Shown in pieces: positions 50,225 to 58,379 of a stretch of 64,000 nucleotides of DNA (the first letter of the stretch is position 1; every line of letters begins with the position of its first letter). The DNA is taken from the NCBI GenBank assembly GCA_900318255.1, contig ONJX01000012.1, positions 37,172-101,171 of the forward strand. Reading direction: 5' to 3'. Position numbers and translations under genes: made by a program. Source of the stretch: an uncultured Prevotellaceae bacterium (GTDB taxonomy: Bacteria > Bacteroidota > Bacteroidia > Bacteroidales > Muribaculaceae). The notes beneath the pieces were generated by a model that was given only the letters and a program-made list of their open reading frames with translations, made no database searches and was not told the origin of the DNA.

Positions 50225-50791
50225 ATGTCCAAAGACGGCTTTGACAAAATAATTATAGGCATCGACCCGGGCACCAACGTGATGGGCTATGGGCTGCTGG
50301 GGGTTACTGCCGGCAAGCCGTCGCTCATCGCCATGGGCGTGTTACAGCTCAGCAAGATGGACGACCACTACATGCGGCTGCGGCGCATCTACGACCGCGT
50401 GCTGAGCCTCGTGGAGGAGTTTCTGCCCGACGAGATGGCCATTGAGGCTCCATTCTACGGCAAGAACGTGCAGTCGATGCTCAAGCTGGGGCGAGCGCAG
50501 GGCGTGGCCATGGCGGCGGCTCTGGGGCGACAGGTGCCCATAGCCGAATATGAGCCTCGCAAAATCAAGATGGCTATCACCGGCAACGGCGCCGCCAGCA
50601 AGGAGCAAGTGGCGATGATGCTGCAACGGCAGCTCAACATCGACCCAAGCAACATGCCTGACTTCCTTGACGCCACCGATGCTCTCGCGGCCGCCCTGTG
50701 CCATTACTACGAGAGCAAGAAACCATTTCCCAGCTCAAGTGCCAAGTCGTGGAAGGACTTCATCAAGAAGCACCCCGAGAGGCTTGTGTAA
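50225..50791 (+). CDS. ruvC: Holliday junction endonuclease RuvC (188 aa)
   Basis: The resolvase that cuts four-way DNA junctions together with RuvAB. RNase H-like fold with the acidic tetrad visible: Asp in [16 protein letters not shown], Glu in [20 protein letters not shown], then Glu/Asp in [20 protein letters not shown], and Asp in [16 protein letters not shown]. Length is normal with a short C-terminal extension ([19 protein letters not shown]). It is preceded by simple-sequence DNA right up to the ATG and followed by the tandem repeat region. Confidence 0.97.
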   Translation: MSKDGFDKIIIGIDPGTNVMGYGLLGVTAGKPSLIAMGVLQLSKMDDHYMRLRRIYDRVLSLVEEFLPDEMAIEAPFYGKNVQSMLKLGRAQGVAMAAALGRQVPIAEYEPRKIKMAITGNGAASKEQVAMMLQRQLNIDPSNMPDFLDATDALAAALCHYYESKKPFPSSSAKSWKDFIKKHPERLV

Positions 50792-50848
50792 CACACACCC
50801 CACTGTCTCTTGACACAAGTGCCTGGCAATTATCTCTAAATATTTTTT

Positions 50849-51324
50849 GACATAAGAACATAAGGTTTACAGAAGAACAGAAGATCTTTTCGTTGCAATA
50901 GACACAGTTTTTTCATCCAAAATGAAACATCGGGGTCTGACCCCATTGTTTCACTTTACACCTACAACCATAACAAAGGCACACGAATTAAACGAATTAA
51001 AACTAATTTTTGCCCTATAAAACAAAGAAGGAGCCGCAGGCGACAGTGCCGGTTTTCTGCCGGAGGCTGACCTCTGAGTAACCGTGGGTACCGAGTGATG
51101 AAGGAGACGCAGGCGACTGGAGCACTCGGCACCCACGGAAAGCAACCGCCCGCTCCTCGTCGCCAGAGGCGACCCCCACCAACCACCAAAAAATCGCATA
51201 ATAGTCACAATTTTTTCATTCAAAAAGCTGCCACTTCGTGGTCAAAAAGCCTGCTCACGCAGGAATGATTAACCATGAGGCAACAATTGTGTGTGAATTG
51301 CATTGATACTTTTGTTCTTATGTC
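50849..51324 (+). repeat. 480-bp palindrome-rich repeat, copy 1
   Basis: Starts GACATAAGAACA and ends TGTTCTTATGTC (12-bp terminal inverted repeats). Inside: a REP-like palindrome (50923-50953, TGAAACA..GGGGTC-T-GACCCC..TGTTTCA), CCGG-TTTTCTG-CCGG, a long stem CGTGGGTACCGAGT with ACTCGGCACCCACG, GTCGCC-AGA-GGCGAC, CCAC-TTCG-TGG and CCTGC-TCAC-GCAGG. Confidence 0.9.
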
Positions 51325-51381
51325 CCCACCAAGCGAGGCGGTTATGTTCTTTTGTCTAAAAAGACAGTGAGGCGAGTTTTA

Positions 51382-51861
51382 GACATAAGAACATAAGGTT
51401 TACAAAAGAACAGAAGATCTTTTCGTTGCAATAGACGCCGTTTTTTCATCCAAAATGAAACATCGGGGTCTGCCCCCATTGTTTCACTTTACACCTACAA
51501 CCATAACAAAGGCACACTAATTAAACGAATTAAAACTAATTTTTGCCCTATAAAACAAAGGGGGAGACGCAGGCGACAGTGCCGGTTTTCAGCCGGAGGC
51601 TGACCTCTGAGTAACCGTGGGTACCGAGTGCTGTAGGAGCCGCAGGCGACTGGAGCACTCGGCACCCACGGAACGCAACCACCCCGCCCCTCGTCGCCGG
51701 AGGCGACCCCCACCAACCACCAAAAAATCGCAGAATAGTCACAAATTTTTCATTCAAAAAGCTGCCACTTCGTGGTCAAAAAGCCTGCTCACGCAGGAAT
51801 GATTAACCATGAGGCAACAATTGTGCATTATGAATTGCATTGATACTTTTGTTCTTATGTC
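51382..51861 (+). repeat. 480-bp palindrome-rich repeat, copy 2
   Basis: Same ends and hairpin order as copy 1, about 96 percent alike by eye. Differences fall mostly in loops (for example CCGG-TTTTCAG-CCGG and GTCGCC-GGA-GGCGAC). Separated from copy 1 by a 57-bp spacer that recurs after copy 2. Confidence 0.9.
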
Positions 51862-51917
51862 ACACCAAGCGAGGCTGTTGTGTTCTTTTGTCTAAAAAGA
51901 CAGTGAGGCGAGTTTTA

Positions 51918-51968
51918 GACATAAGAACATAAGTTTTTCAGAAGAACATAATCTTTTGTTCTTATGTC
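51918..51968 (+). repeat. 51-bp internally deleted repeat unit
   Basis: GACATAAGAACATAAG, then TTTTTCAGAAGAACATAATC and TTTTGTTCTTATGTC: both ends of the 480-bp unit with its whole body missing, flanked by the same spacer on each side. Confidence 0.85.
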
Positions 51969-52028
51969 CCACCAAGCGAGGCGGTTATGTTCTTTTGTCT
52001 AAAAAGACAGTGAGGCGTTTTTGGTAGC

Positions 52029-52556
52029 TTATAGCTCACTGTAGTGGAATGTTATCAGGTCGATAACCTTGCGGGCGGCATCGTTTTTGTCCTCGCACTC
52101 ATGGAGCTTGGCACCAGGGTTAGTCTGCTGGCAGAAAATCAGTGGATACCAGCACGGGGTGTGCAGGTGGCTCTCGGTCTCCACATCGTCGCCATGCTTC
52201 ACATAAAACAGATGGATGAACTTGTTGAGGGAGTTGGCATACATAATCTCGGCTATAGTGCCTGGGCACGCCGCCTCGTCAAGCACAAAAATGGCATCGG
52301 TGCACTGCTCTATCATCTGCTTCTCGCACATAATTATATCCTCGGCACGCATACTCTCGGCCTCAAAATAAAATGGGCCTATGTAGAGAACATTGTCATT
52401 GATGAGCACGCCGCTCATGTCCTTGGGCTTGAGCAAGGCGTCAACGCTGCCCAGGATTTGTGCCCTGAAATCCTCTGCTGCCTTTATATCAAAATCATCG
52501 TCGCGATAGTCGAAGCCAAAAGCTCCACCAAAAAACAATTTATACTGGGTGTCCAT
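52029..52556 (-). CDS. Nucleoside 2-deoxyribosyltransferase-like protein (175 aa)
   Basis: Start at ATG 52556 (the frame continues to 52637 without domain content). The opening KLFFGGAFGFDYRDDDF is a Rossmann-like first strand with G-G-x-F, and MIEQCTDAIFVLDEAACPGT with IAEIMYANSLNKFIHLFYV matches the C-terminal half of nucleoside 2-deoxyribosyltransferase/TIR-like folds (D-A-x-x-x-L, then G-T-x-x-E, where Glu is the usual catalytic residue). It may cleave or exchange bases on nucleosides or nucleotides. Located between the repeat array and an IS30 copy. Confidence 0.8.
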   Translation of the reverse strand: MDTQYKLFFGGAFGFDYRDDDFDIKAAEDFRAQILGSVDALLKPKDMSGVLINDNVLYIGPFYFEAESMRAEDIIMCEKQMIEQCTDAIFVLDEAACPGTIAEIMYANSLNKFIHLFYVKHGDDVETESHLHTPCWYPLIFCQQTNPGAKLHECEDKNDAARKVIDLITFHYSEL

Positions 52557-52835
52557 AAGATTAATATTTTTAGTTGTGATTGCAAATTTACAACTTTTTT
52601 CAAGAAAACACAAAAAAGTGCCAACTTTAGGAAACAAAGAGCCACGAATTTATGCGAACTCAATAAATTCATGAGGATGTGTCAAAAAAATACTTTGAGC
52701 CCACTTTAAAAAGTCGCTATTTTTAAAAAAAAGAAACAAAACAGCAAAAGAAGACAAATCCAACAAACTTAATATCAATAAAATGGAATTCGTGGTAATT
52801 CGTTTAATTCGTGTGTTTATTTTTTAAAAGTGGAT
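52557..52835. other. AT-rich space between the NDT-like gene and IS30
   Basis: About 280 bp of AT-rich DNA. It includes GTGGTAATTCGTTTAATTCGTG, which resembles (reverse complement) the CGAATTAAACGAATTAAAAC word inside the 480-bp repeats. No gene seen. Confidence 0.5.
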
Positions 52836-52860
52836 GTGAATTCTAATAGCAAGTGCGAAA

Positions 52861-53817
52861 TTAGTCAAAATTATTGATATTTTTAAAGAAACTTGATTTT
52901 GGTGTATCGAAATCAAGTTTTTTTCTTGGCCTCCGGTTGAGCTTGTATTGTACTTGTTTGATGGTTTCATCGTCAATTTCAGTGAGCTTCATATCTTTTG
53001 TGATGTATTGTCTGACAAGTCCGTTCATGTTCTCTATGCGCCCTTTCTCCCAGGAGCTGTAGGGGTGAGCAAAGAAGACTTGTGTGTCAATATGCTTTTC
53101 AATGTACTTGAAGTCGGCAAACTCACTTCCATTGTCCGTTGTGATGGTCTTCACATGCCTCTTGTACGGCAAAAGCATGTTCACTACAGTCCTTGCCAAA
53201 GGTCCGGCCTTCTTGCCTTGAGGCAGCTTCCTCATCATCATGAAACTGGTGCTGCGTTCAACCAGTGTCAGGATCACCCCCTTGCCCTCGCTGCCTACGA
53301 TGCAGTCCATCTCCCAGTCTCCGAACCGCTTGCCGTCAACCTCAGCGGGCCGCATGTCAATCATCTTCCTGTCCTTGATGGCCGTGTATCTGCACGATAC
53401 CTGGCGGCGCACATGCCGCAGGCGGTGGCGGCAGTGTTTCCACAGGGTGCCGCCATTGAGGCGGTCAAAGCGGATGTAGGAGTATATGGTCTCAATGCAG
53501 GCGCAACGCTCGCCGTTACGCTGCATATATCCCTTTATCTGCTCCGGAGACCATTGCTCCTGCACCAGCAGCGAGAAGATGCGCTTGCGCATGTCGAGTG
53601 TGAACGTGCGGATTCCGCGCATGCGATGTTTGCGCTCATCGCACTTGTCCTGGGCCTGCTTGTGGTGGTAATGATACTTGCCGCCATTGCGCTTTATCTC
53701 GCGGTAAACTGTGCTGATATGTACTTTCAAGTGCTCAGCTATCACTTTTTTGCTCATTTTGTTTTGGAGTGACACTTCTATGTAGTATCTTTGCTCCGAG
53801 GTTAGTTGATTGTACAT
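52861..53817 (-). CDS. IS30-family transposase (318 aa)
   Basis: An intact DDE transposase. N-terminal HTH: YNQLTSEQRYYIEVSLQNKM, KKVIAEHLKVHISTVYREIK. Core: Asp in GDWEMDCIVGSEGKGVILTL, second Asp in VKTITTDNGSEFADFKYIEK, and Glu in SWEKGRIENMNGLVRQYITK (IS30 N-x-x-x-R-x-Y-x-P-like end). C-terminus KLNRRPRKKLDFDTP is the family N-R-P-R-K-x-L motif. All three catalytic acids are present, so it is probably active. Upstream of its start on the minus strand lies a GGGAGAC-CGAA-type hairpin. Confidence 0.95.
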   Translation of the reverse strand: MYNQLTSEQRYYIEVSLQNKMSKKVIAEHLKVHISTVYREIKRNGGKYHYHHKQAQDKCDERKHRMRGIRTFTLDMRKRIFSLLVQEQWSPEQIKGYMQRNGERCACIETIYSYIRFDRLNGGTLWKHCRHRLRHVRRQVSCRYTAIKDRKMIDMRPAEVDGKRFGDWEMDCIVGSEGKGVILTLVERSTSFMMMRKLPQGKKAGPLARTVVNMLLPYKRHVKTITTDNGSEFADFKYIEKHIDTQVFFAHPYSSWEKGRIENMNGLVRQYITKDMKLTEIDDETIKQVQYKLNRRPRKKLDFDTPKSSFFKNINNFD

Positions 53818-53842
53818 TGCAAAACAAAATTAATTAATCTCT

Positions 53843-53872
53843 GGGAGACTTCGGTCTCCCTTTTGTTTTTTT
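53843..53872 (+). terminator. UUCG-loop terminator inside the IS30 copy
   Basis: GGGAGAC (53843-53849), TTCG, GTCTCCC (53854-53860), then TTTTGTTTTTTT. On the plus strand it is a textbook terminator against transcripts entering antisense to the transposase; on the minus strand it forms a hairpin 26 nt before the transposase ATG. Confidence 0.85.
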
Positions 53873-54034
53873 ATTTCGTTTTGCTATCATTTTCACGCTC
53901 GGCGGGGGCTACTCGCCCCCTTGCCGCTTGGCGTTCCCCTCGGTGTTTTTCATAATATTATTTTATGAAAACAACTTTCAGAAGACTTTCGCACTTCTTA
54001 TTGGAACTTTCACACCCCCCAAAATGAAAAAATA

Positions 54035-54066
54035 TTTGTGTATTAGGAAAATGTGTTGTACCTTTG
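54035..54066 (+). promoter_or_regulatory. Promoter of rplY
   Basis: TTTG 54035-54038, 20-nt spacer, TACCTTTG 54059-54066. The IS30 right end stops at about 54012, 22 bp before the first box. Confidence 0.75.
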
Positions 54067-54139
54067 CACCGCTTTAAGCTCCCGTGTGATGGGAAATTAA
54101 GCTAAACAACTTAATTTTTAGTAACACAAATCATTAAAA

Positions 54140-54829
54140 ATGAAGACATTTCAATTAAATGCAGAGCCAAGAACTGACCTTGGCAAGAAGGCTGCAAAGG
54201 CGCTCCGCGCCAGCCAGAAAATTCCTTGCGTGCTCAATGGCGGCAAGATTGTTGAGTTGAAAGACGGTAAGTATGAAGGCACCCTCGCCCAGGGCGAGAA
54301 GGTGGTAGAGATTGGCCGTGACGGCAAGGCTATTATTACTACCGATTTCACCGTGAACTACAGCGACATCCGCAAGCTCATCTACACCCCCGAGGTGTAT
54401 GTAGTAGCTCTCAACCTCAACGGCGTTGAGAAGATGGCTGTTCTGAAAGACATCCAGTGGCACCCCATTAACGACAGCATCCTGCACCTCGACTTCCTTG
54501 AGGTAACTAAGGAGAAACCAGTTGTTGTATCAGTGCCTGTTAAGCTCGAGGGTCACGCTGCCGGTGTTAAGGCTGGTGGTAAGCTCTATCTGAGCATGAA
54601 GAAGGTTAAGGTTAAAGGCATCTACACCGAGCTTCCTGAGCGCATCGTGGTTAACGTTGACGACATCGCCATTGGCCACTCTATCAAGGTGGGCGACTTG
54701 AAGTTCGACAACTATGAGCTCGCCAGCTCTAAGGACCTTGTGATCACTGGTGTTCGTGCCACACGTGCTGCCGCAGCTGCCGCAGCCGCTACTGAGGAGG
54801 GCGAAGAAGGTGGTGAGGCTGCTGAGTAA
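54140..54829 (+). CDS. rplY: Ribosomal protein bL25, long CTC form (229 aa)
   Basis: The 5S rRNA-binding protein of the large subunit in its two-domain (general stress/CTC) form. N-terminal bL25 domain: [29 protein letters not shown], and [20 protein letters not shown], the family H-x-D-F signature. C-terminal TL5 domain: [40 protein letters not shown]. It ends in an Ala/Glu-rich tail ([19 protein letters not shown]). Followed by pth after 67 nt, the usual bacterial order. Confidence 0.97.
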   Translation: MKTFQLNAEPRTDLGKKAAKALRASQKIPCVLNGGKIVELKDGKYEGTLAQGEKVVEIGRDGKAIITTDFTVNYSDIRKLIYTPEVYVVALNLNGVEKMAVLKDIQWHPINDSILHLDFLEVTKEKPVVVSVPVKLEGHAAGVKAGGKLYLSMKKVKVKGIYTELPERIVVNVDDIAIGHSIKVGDLKFDNYELASSKDLVITGVRATRAAAAAAAATEEGEEGGEAAE

Positions 54830-54896
54830 TCTGCTTAGGCGGCTTTTCTCACGACACTCCAGCAGTGAAACAACCCAATCTCAAGACTCTGAAGAT

Positions 54897-55460
54897 ATGA
54901 AGTTCTTGATTGTTGGACTGGGAAACATTGGTGCAGAGTACCAAAACACCCGTCACAACATAGGTTTTACAATATTGGATGCCTTTGCCGAGGCGTCCAA
55001 TGTTGTTTTTGCCTCGGCACGATATGGTGCCGTGGCACAGATGCGCCTCAAGAACCAGCAACTGGTGCTCTTGAAGCCATCGACCTACATGAACCGTAGT
55101 GGAGAGGCGGTGCGCTACTGGATGCAGAAAGAGAAAATCGCGCTCGACCACCTGCTGGTGATTGTCGATGACCTGGCGTTGCCTTTTGGCACCTTGCGAC
55201 TGCGTGGCAAGGGTGCCGACGGAGGCCACAACGGGCTTAAGAACATCAACGAGCTGGTGGGCTCGCAAGGCTATGCGCGCCTGCGCTTTGGCATTGGCAA
55301 CGACTTCCCCGAGGGCGCACAGGTCGATTATGTGCTAGGCCCTCTCACCGCCGCCGAGCGCCAGCTGCTCCCCGAGCGAGTGGAAAAAGCCACCCAAGCC
55401 ATCAAGGCCTTCTGCCTTAGCGGCTTGAGCTTTGCCATGACCAACTATAATAATAAGTAG
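54897..55460 (+). CDS. pth: Peptidyl-tRNA hydrolase (187 aa)
   Basis: Recycles peptidyl-tRNA released from stalled ribosomes. Catalytic and binding residues seen: [20 protein letters not shown] (Asn and catalytic His), [38 protein letters not shown] (Asp) and GGHNGLKNI (Asn). The frame is open upstream to 54750 but that part overlaps rplY, so ATG 54897 is the start. Length is normal. Directly followed by a 200-bp purine array that begins at the stop codon. Confidence 0.97.
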   Translation: MKFLIVGLGNIGAEYQNTRHNIGFTILDAFAEASNVVFASARYGAVAQMRLKNQQLVLLKPSTYMNRSGEAVRYWMQKEKIALDHLLVIVDDLALPFGTLRLRGKGADGGHNGLKNINELVGSQGYARLRFGIGNDFPEGAQVDYVLGPLTAAERQLLPERVEKATQAIKAFCLSGLSFAMTNYNNK

Positions 55461-55662
55461 CTAAGAAGAGTGAGGAGAGAAGAGTGAGGAGAGAAGAGTG
55501 AGGAGAGAAGAGTGAGGAGAGAAGAGAGAGGAGAGCAGAAAGAGTTGAGAGGAGAAAGGTGAGAGTTGAGAAGAGAGAGTTGAGAAGAGAGAGTTGAGAG
55601 GAGAGAGTTGAGAGGAAAGAGTTGAGAGGAGAGAGTTGAGAGGAAAGAGTTGAGAGGAGAGT
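55461..55662. repeat. Purine array GAGAGAAGAGTGAG / GAGAGTTGAGAG
   Basis: About 200 bp of GAGGAGAGAAGAGT units turning into GAGAGTTGAGAGGA units, starting right at the pth stop. Pure purine over long runs on the plus strand, with scattered T. Confidence 0.9.
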
Positions 55663-55670
55663 GATGCTGA

Positions 55671-55884
55671 CGATCACCGATCCCCGATCCCCGACCCCCG
55701 ATTTCCGATCCCCGATCCCCGATCTCCGATCCCCGATCCACGATCTCCGATCCCCGATCCCCGATCCCCAATCCCCGATCCCCGATCCCCGATCTCCGAT
55801 CCCCGATCCCCAATCCCCGATCCCCGATCCCCAATCCCCGATCCCCGATCCCCAATCCCCGATAAACGATAAACGATAAACGAA
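55671..55884. repeat. ATCCCCG heptamer array with CGATAAA end
   Basis: About 28 units of CGATCCC(C), with variants CGATCTCC, CGATCCACG and CAATCCC, closing in CGATAAACGATAAACGATAAACG 5 nt before the S4-protein start. Confidence 0.92.
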
Positions 55885-55887
55885 CCT

Positions 55888-56343
55888 ATGACCGAGATGC
55901 GAATTGACAAGTGGCTGTGGGCGACGCGGGTGTTTAAGACTCGGTCGCTGGCTACTGACCAGTGCAAGCTGGGGCGAGTGACAATAAAGGGCATGAACGT
56001 GAAGCCGTCGCACAACATCAAGGTGGGCGACGTGATAGAGGTACGCAAGCCGCCCGTCACTTTCACTTTTGAAGTGGTGGGGCTGCTGAGCAATCGCGTG
56101 GGGGCCAAGTTGGTTACTAACTACCTGAAGAACATCACCCCCGAGGATCAGTACAAAATTCTCGAGATGGCACGCATTGGTGGCTTTGTGCGACGCCAGA
56201 AGGGCATGGGACGCCCCACCAAGAAGGAAGGCCGCGAGATGGCGGCATTTGCCGACGAGGCGTTTCTCGATTTTGACGACCTTGACGATGAGAACCCACT
56301 CTGGACCGAGGAAGACGAGCAGAAACTCGAGTCACAGAAGTAG
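55888..56343 (+). CDS. S4-domain RNA-binding protein, Hsp15/HslR-like (151 aa)
   Basis: N-terminal S4 domain: MRIDKWLWATRVFKTRSLAT then CKLGRVTIKGMNVKPSHNIK and VGDVIEVRK, as in HslR (Hsp15), which binds 50S subunits carrying stalled nascent chains. A longer C-terminal tail has GFVRRQKGMGRPTKKEGREM (basic) and an acidic end (FLDFDDLDDENPLWTEEDEQ). Start at 55888, or at Met4 (55897). The start follows the heptamer array by only a few bases, so any promoter must lie within repeat DNA or upstream at pth. Confidence 0.93.
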   Translation: MTEMRIDKWLWATRVFKTRSLATDQCKLGRVTIKGMNVKPSHNIKVGDVIEVRKPPVTFTFEVVGLLSNRVGAKLVTNYLKNITPEDQYKILEMARIGGFVRRQKGMGRPTKKEGREMAAFADEAFLDFDDLDDENPLWTEEDEQKLESQK

Positions 56344-56643
56344 TGCTGCCTCAAAGTTTTTTATACAACCCCGCAGCTTCTCTTCGACACAAATGAAACA
56401 ATGGGGTCAGACCCCGATGTTTCATTTGTGAGTTTGCAAACACAGGACCTGTATAATAGTCGCCTTGCTAATTTGGGTGATTTTTATTACATTTCTAATT
56501 TTTTCTTCCAAATTATTTTTGGTTTTTAAAATATTGTGTAATTTTGTTAGTTGATTTTGTGCATTTGTGGTAATACACATTTCTACATAGAAAGTCATAA
56601 CTAACGAGATAACACATTTTTTTATTAACTAAAACTTAACGCA
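56344..56643. other. Intergenic space with REP-like palindrome and promoter box
   Basis: 300 bp. Holds the 43-bp palindrome 56388-56430 and, for the downstream gene, a TAATTTTG box at 56539-56546 (leader about 90 nt). The rest is AT-rich. Confidence 0.6.
56388..56430. repeat. Solo REP-like palindrome
   Basis: CACAAATGAAACAATGGGGTC (56388-56408), A, then its near-complement ending GTTTCATTTGTG. The central 31 bp is exactly the reverse complement of the palindrome inside each 480-bp repeat, here without the rest of the unit. It may also serve as the transcript end for the S4 gene. Confidence 0.85.
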
Positions 56644-58314
56644 ATGAAGAAATTATTACTTTTTGCTAGCGTGATGGCCATGGGGCTGACAGCTTTTGCC
56701 CAGAACCCATTTGCCTACAACGCTTCGACGGGCGATGCTACCGACCAAGACCTGCCCGTGAACTACACACTTAACGCTGCCGCCGAGCGCGTAGTTGTTG
56801 ATTTTATCGATGCTAATGGTGCTATTGCCAAGAGTGTTGAGCTGGGTGACGAATTCCTGACAGCTGGCGACCACGCAGCATCTGTGTCGATTGAAGGTCT
56901 AGAAAGTGGCCAGACCTATTCGCTGGCTATCCGTGTAAAAGGTGCCGCTCTTGAGGCTCCCGTTCAGTGCGACCCAGTTTATACATTCTGGAGTCCTTAC
57001 GGAATTGCCATCGACAACAACCCTATGAGCAAGCACTTTGGCCGCGTTCTCGTCACTGAGTGCCAGCCCAGCATCAATGATAAGGTTGCAGGCTCCGCCT
57101 ACTGGACTTCTAATCAAAATGGTGGTGTGGGTGTAGGACTCTATGACTTTGACCCACAGCTCAACCGCCTCCAGAATCCCAATGGCACCTATGGCTATGC
57201 AGTGCCTTGGGTTCAAGAGAACTATGCCTATGCCGATTACACCGGTGGTACTGGCAATAATTTTGCCCTAAAGAAAGTGAAAATCAGCAAGGACGGACGC
57301 ATCTTCGTTGGAGGCCTTGACGTGAAGAATGGTGAACCCCTCTGCGAGGTTAATCCTGACAATCTTGCTGAGTGGACTCCTATCTTCGTTGGCGAAAAGA
57401 GCAACTATGAAGCAAGTAAAGACTGCAACCTCTATGATGCTGACGGCAACTTCGTTGCTGGTTACTCAGCATGCTTTGCCGTTACTGGCGAAGGTGAGAA
57501 CCTGAAGATCATGAATCTCAGCAGCACACTTGGACAGGTGTTCGCTTACTATTCTTATAAGACGTATGAGTATCCACTAGGCACAGCCACCTCTTGGGAC
57601 GCTGCCGCCTCATTGATGGATCAGGTGCCTCCTCTGACTGGACTATATACTATCAGCGCCCAGAGTGTGAGCATCGACTATGACCCTAACGGCAACCTGT
57701 GGTATGCTCAGTATCGTGGTGCGCCTAACGAGGCTCAGCCCACCATGAAGCATGTGAGCAAGAACAGCGATGGTGAGTGGGAAGAGGATTATAGCTTCAT
57801 TACCGACCCTGATAACGGCTTCGCCTTTAACCGTGGTGGTGGCATCGCTTGCAGCCCTGATGGCAGCAAGCTTGCATTCTCAACTGGCAACTTTAAACTC
57901 ACAGTAGCCGATGTAACCTATGCTGAGAACGGCGCGCCCACCATCGACATGGCTAATGCAGTCACCGTAACAAGCACCGACGTGCGTGGTTTCAACGACA
58001 TAGCATGGGACTATGCCGGCAACCTTTATGCCTGCGACAATGGCAAGGAGACATTCCGCCGCTTCGCATTCCCCCGCACAGCAACTGCCAAGGACGTTGA
58101 CCCCAACGAGGTTAGCACTCCTCTGCGTCCAGAGTTCAACTTCACCGTTCCCACCGCTACCAGCGTTACCGACATGAACGTGAACAAGGCCATTGCCAGC
58201 GTTGAGTACGTTAACATAAACGGTCAAGTGAGCAGCACTCCATTCAAGGGTGTGAACGTAGTTGTTACACGCTACGCCGACGGCAGCAAGAGCGTGACCA
58301 AGCTAGTAAAATAA
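56644..58314 (+). CDS. Secreted beta-propeller protein with T9SS-like C-terminus (556 aa)
   Basis: Signal peptide residues 1-19 (ends TAFAQ). Residues about 25-105 are an Ig/Fn3-like domain (AERVVVDFIDANGAIAKSVE). From about 110 to 470 propeller blades are seen (VKISKDGRIFVGGLDVKNGE, VSIDYDPNGNLWYAQYRGAP, GGIACSPDGSKLAFSTGNFK, DIAWDYAGNLYACDNGKETF). The last 40 residues (VEYVNINGQVSSTPFKGVNV, VVTRYADGSKSVTKLVK) look like the sorting domain of type IX secretion substrates. A cell-surface or released carbohydrate- or protein-binding role is likely. Followed by a strong terminator. Confidence 0.85.
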   Translation: MKKLLLFASVMAMGLTAFAQNPFAYNASTGDATDQDLPVNYTLNAAAERVVVDFIDANGAIAKSVELGDEFLTAGDHAASVSIEGLESGQTYSLAIRVKGAALEAPVQCDPVYTFWSPYGIAIDNNPMSKHFGRVLVTECQPSINDKVAGSAYWTSNQNGGVGVGLYDFDPQLNRLQNPNGTYGYAVPWVQENYAYADYTGGTGNNFALKKVKISKDGRIFVGGLDVKNGEPLCEVNPDNLAEWTPIFVGEKSNYEASKDCNLYDADGNFVAGYSACFAVTGEGENLKIMNLSSTLGQVFAYYSYKTYEYPLGTATSWDAAASLMDQVPPLTGLYTISAQSVSIDYDPNGNLWYAQYRGAPNEAQPTMKHVSKNSDGEWEEDYSFITDPDNGFAFNRGGGIACSPDGSKLAFSTGNFKLTVADVTYAENGAPTIDMANAVTVTSTDVRGFNDIAWDYAGNLYACDNGKETFRRFAFPRTATAKDVDPNEVSTPLRPEFNFTVPTATSVTDMNVNKAIASVEYVNINGQVSSTPFKGVNVVVTRYADGSKSVTKLVK

Positions 58315-58345
58315 GCTAACAACTAATTGACAACATTAAATGAAT

Positions 58346-58379
58346 TAGAGCCGCAGCTTAATGCCGCGGCTCTATTTTT
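58346..58379 (+). terminator. Terminator of the propeller gene
   Basis: TAGAGCCGC (58346-58354) pairs with GCGGCTCTA (58366-58374), 11-nt loop, then TTTTTG. Confidence 0.88.

Larger units (their letters stand above)
50792..52028. other. Gene-free repeat region between ruvC and the NDT-like gene
   Basis: About 1.2 kb made almost wholly of two full 480-bp repeat units, their 57-bp spacers and one internally deleted 51-bp unit. The open frames inside (minus-strand MNEK... frames of 70-90 codons) are not kept: they follow the repeat and shift between copies. Confidence 0.8.
52836..54012 (-). mobile_element. IS30-family insertion sequence
   Basis: About 1.18 kb. Imperfect terminal inverted repeats: left GTGAATTCTAATAGCAAGTG CGAAA (52836-52860), right inverse GTGAAAGTTCCAATAAGAAG TGCGAAA (54012-53987), which share GTGAA at the outside and AAGTGCGAAA at the inside. 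One intact IS30-type transposase reads on the minus strand, its stop next to the left repeat. No target duplication could be fixed with certainty. Confidence 0.85.

Noticed and set aside
51548..51757. Minus-strand MNEK...FFGGWWGSP frames shared by the 480-bp repeats (also 50951-51223 and 63723-63932)
   Set aside because: They recur only because the DNA repeats; frames differ in length and end differently between copies, and the region is dominated by palindromes.
54750..54896. Longer pth start inside rplY
   Set aside because: Overlaps 80 nt of rplY and adds 49 non-conserved residues; the catalytic Asn/His segment begins right after ATG 54897.
55661..55879. Frames on the ATCCCCG array in both directions
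   Set aside because: Heptamer units without stops produce open frames by default; there is no start context and the S4 gene begins directly after.
55461..55884. Possible CRISPR array
   Set aside because: Units of 7-14 bp are contiguous with no unique spacers, and no cas gene is in the window.
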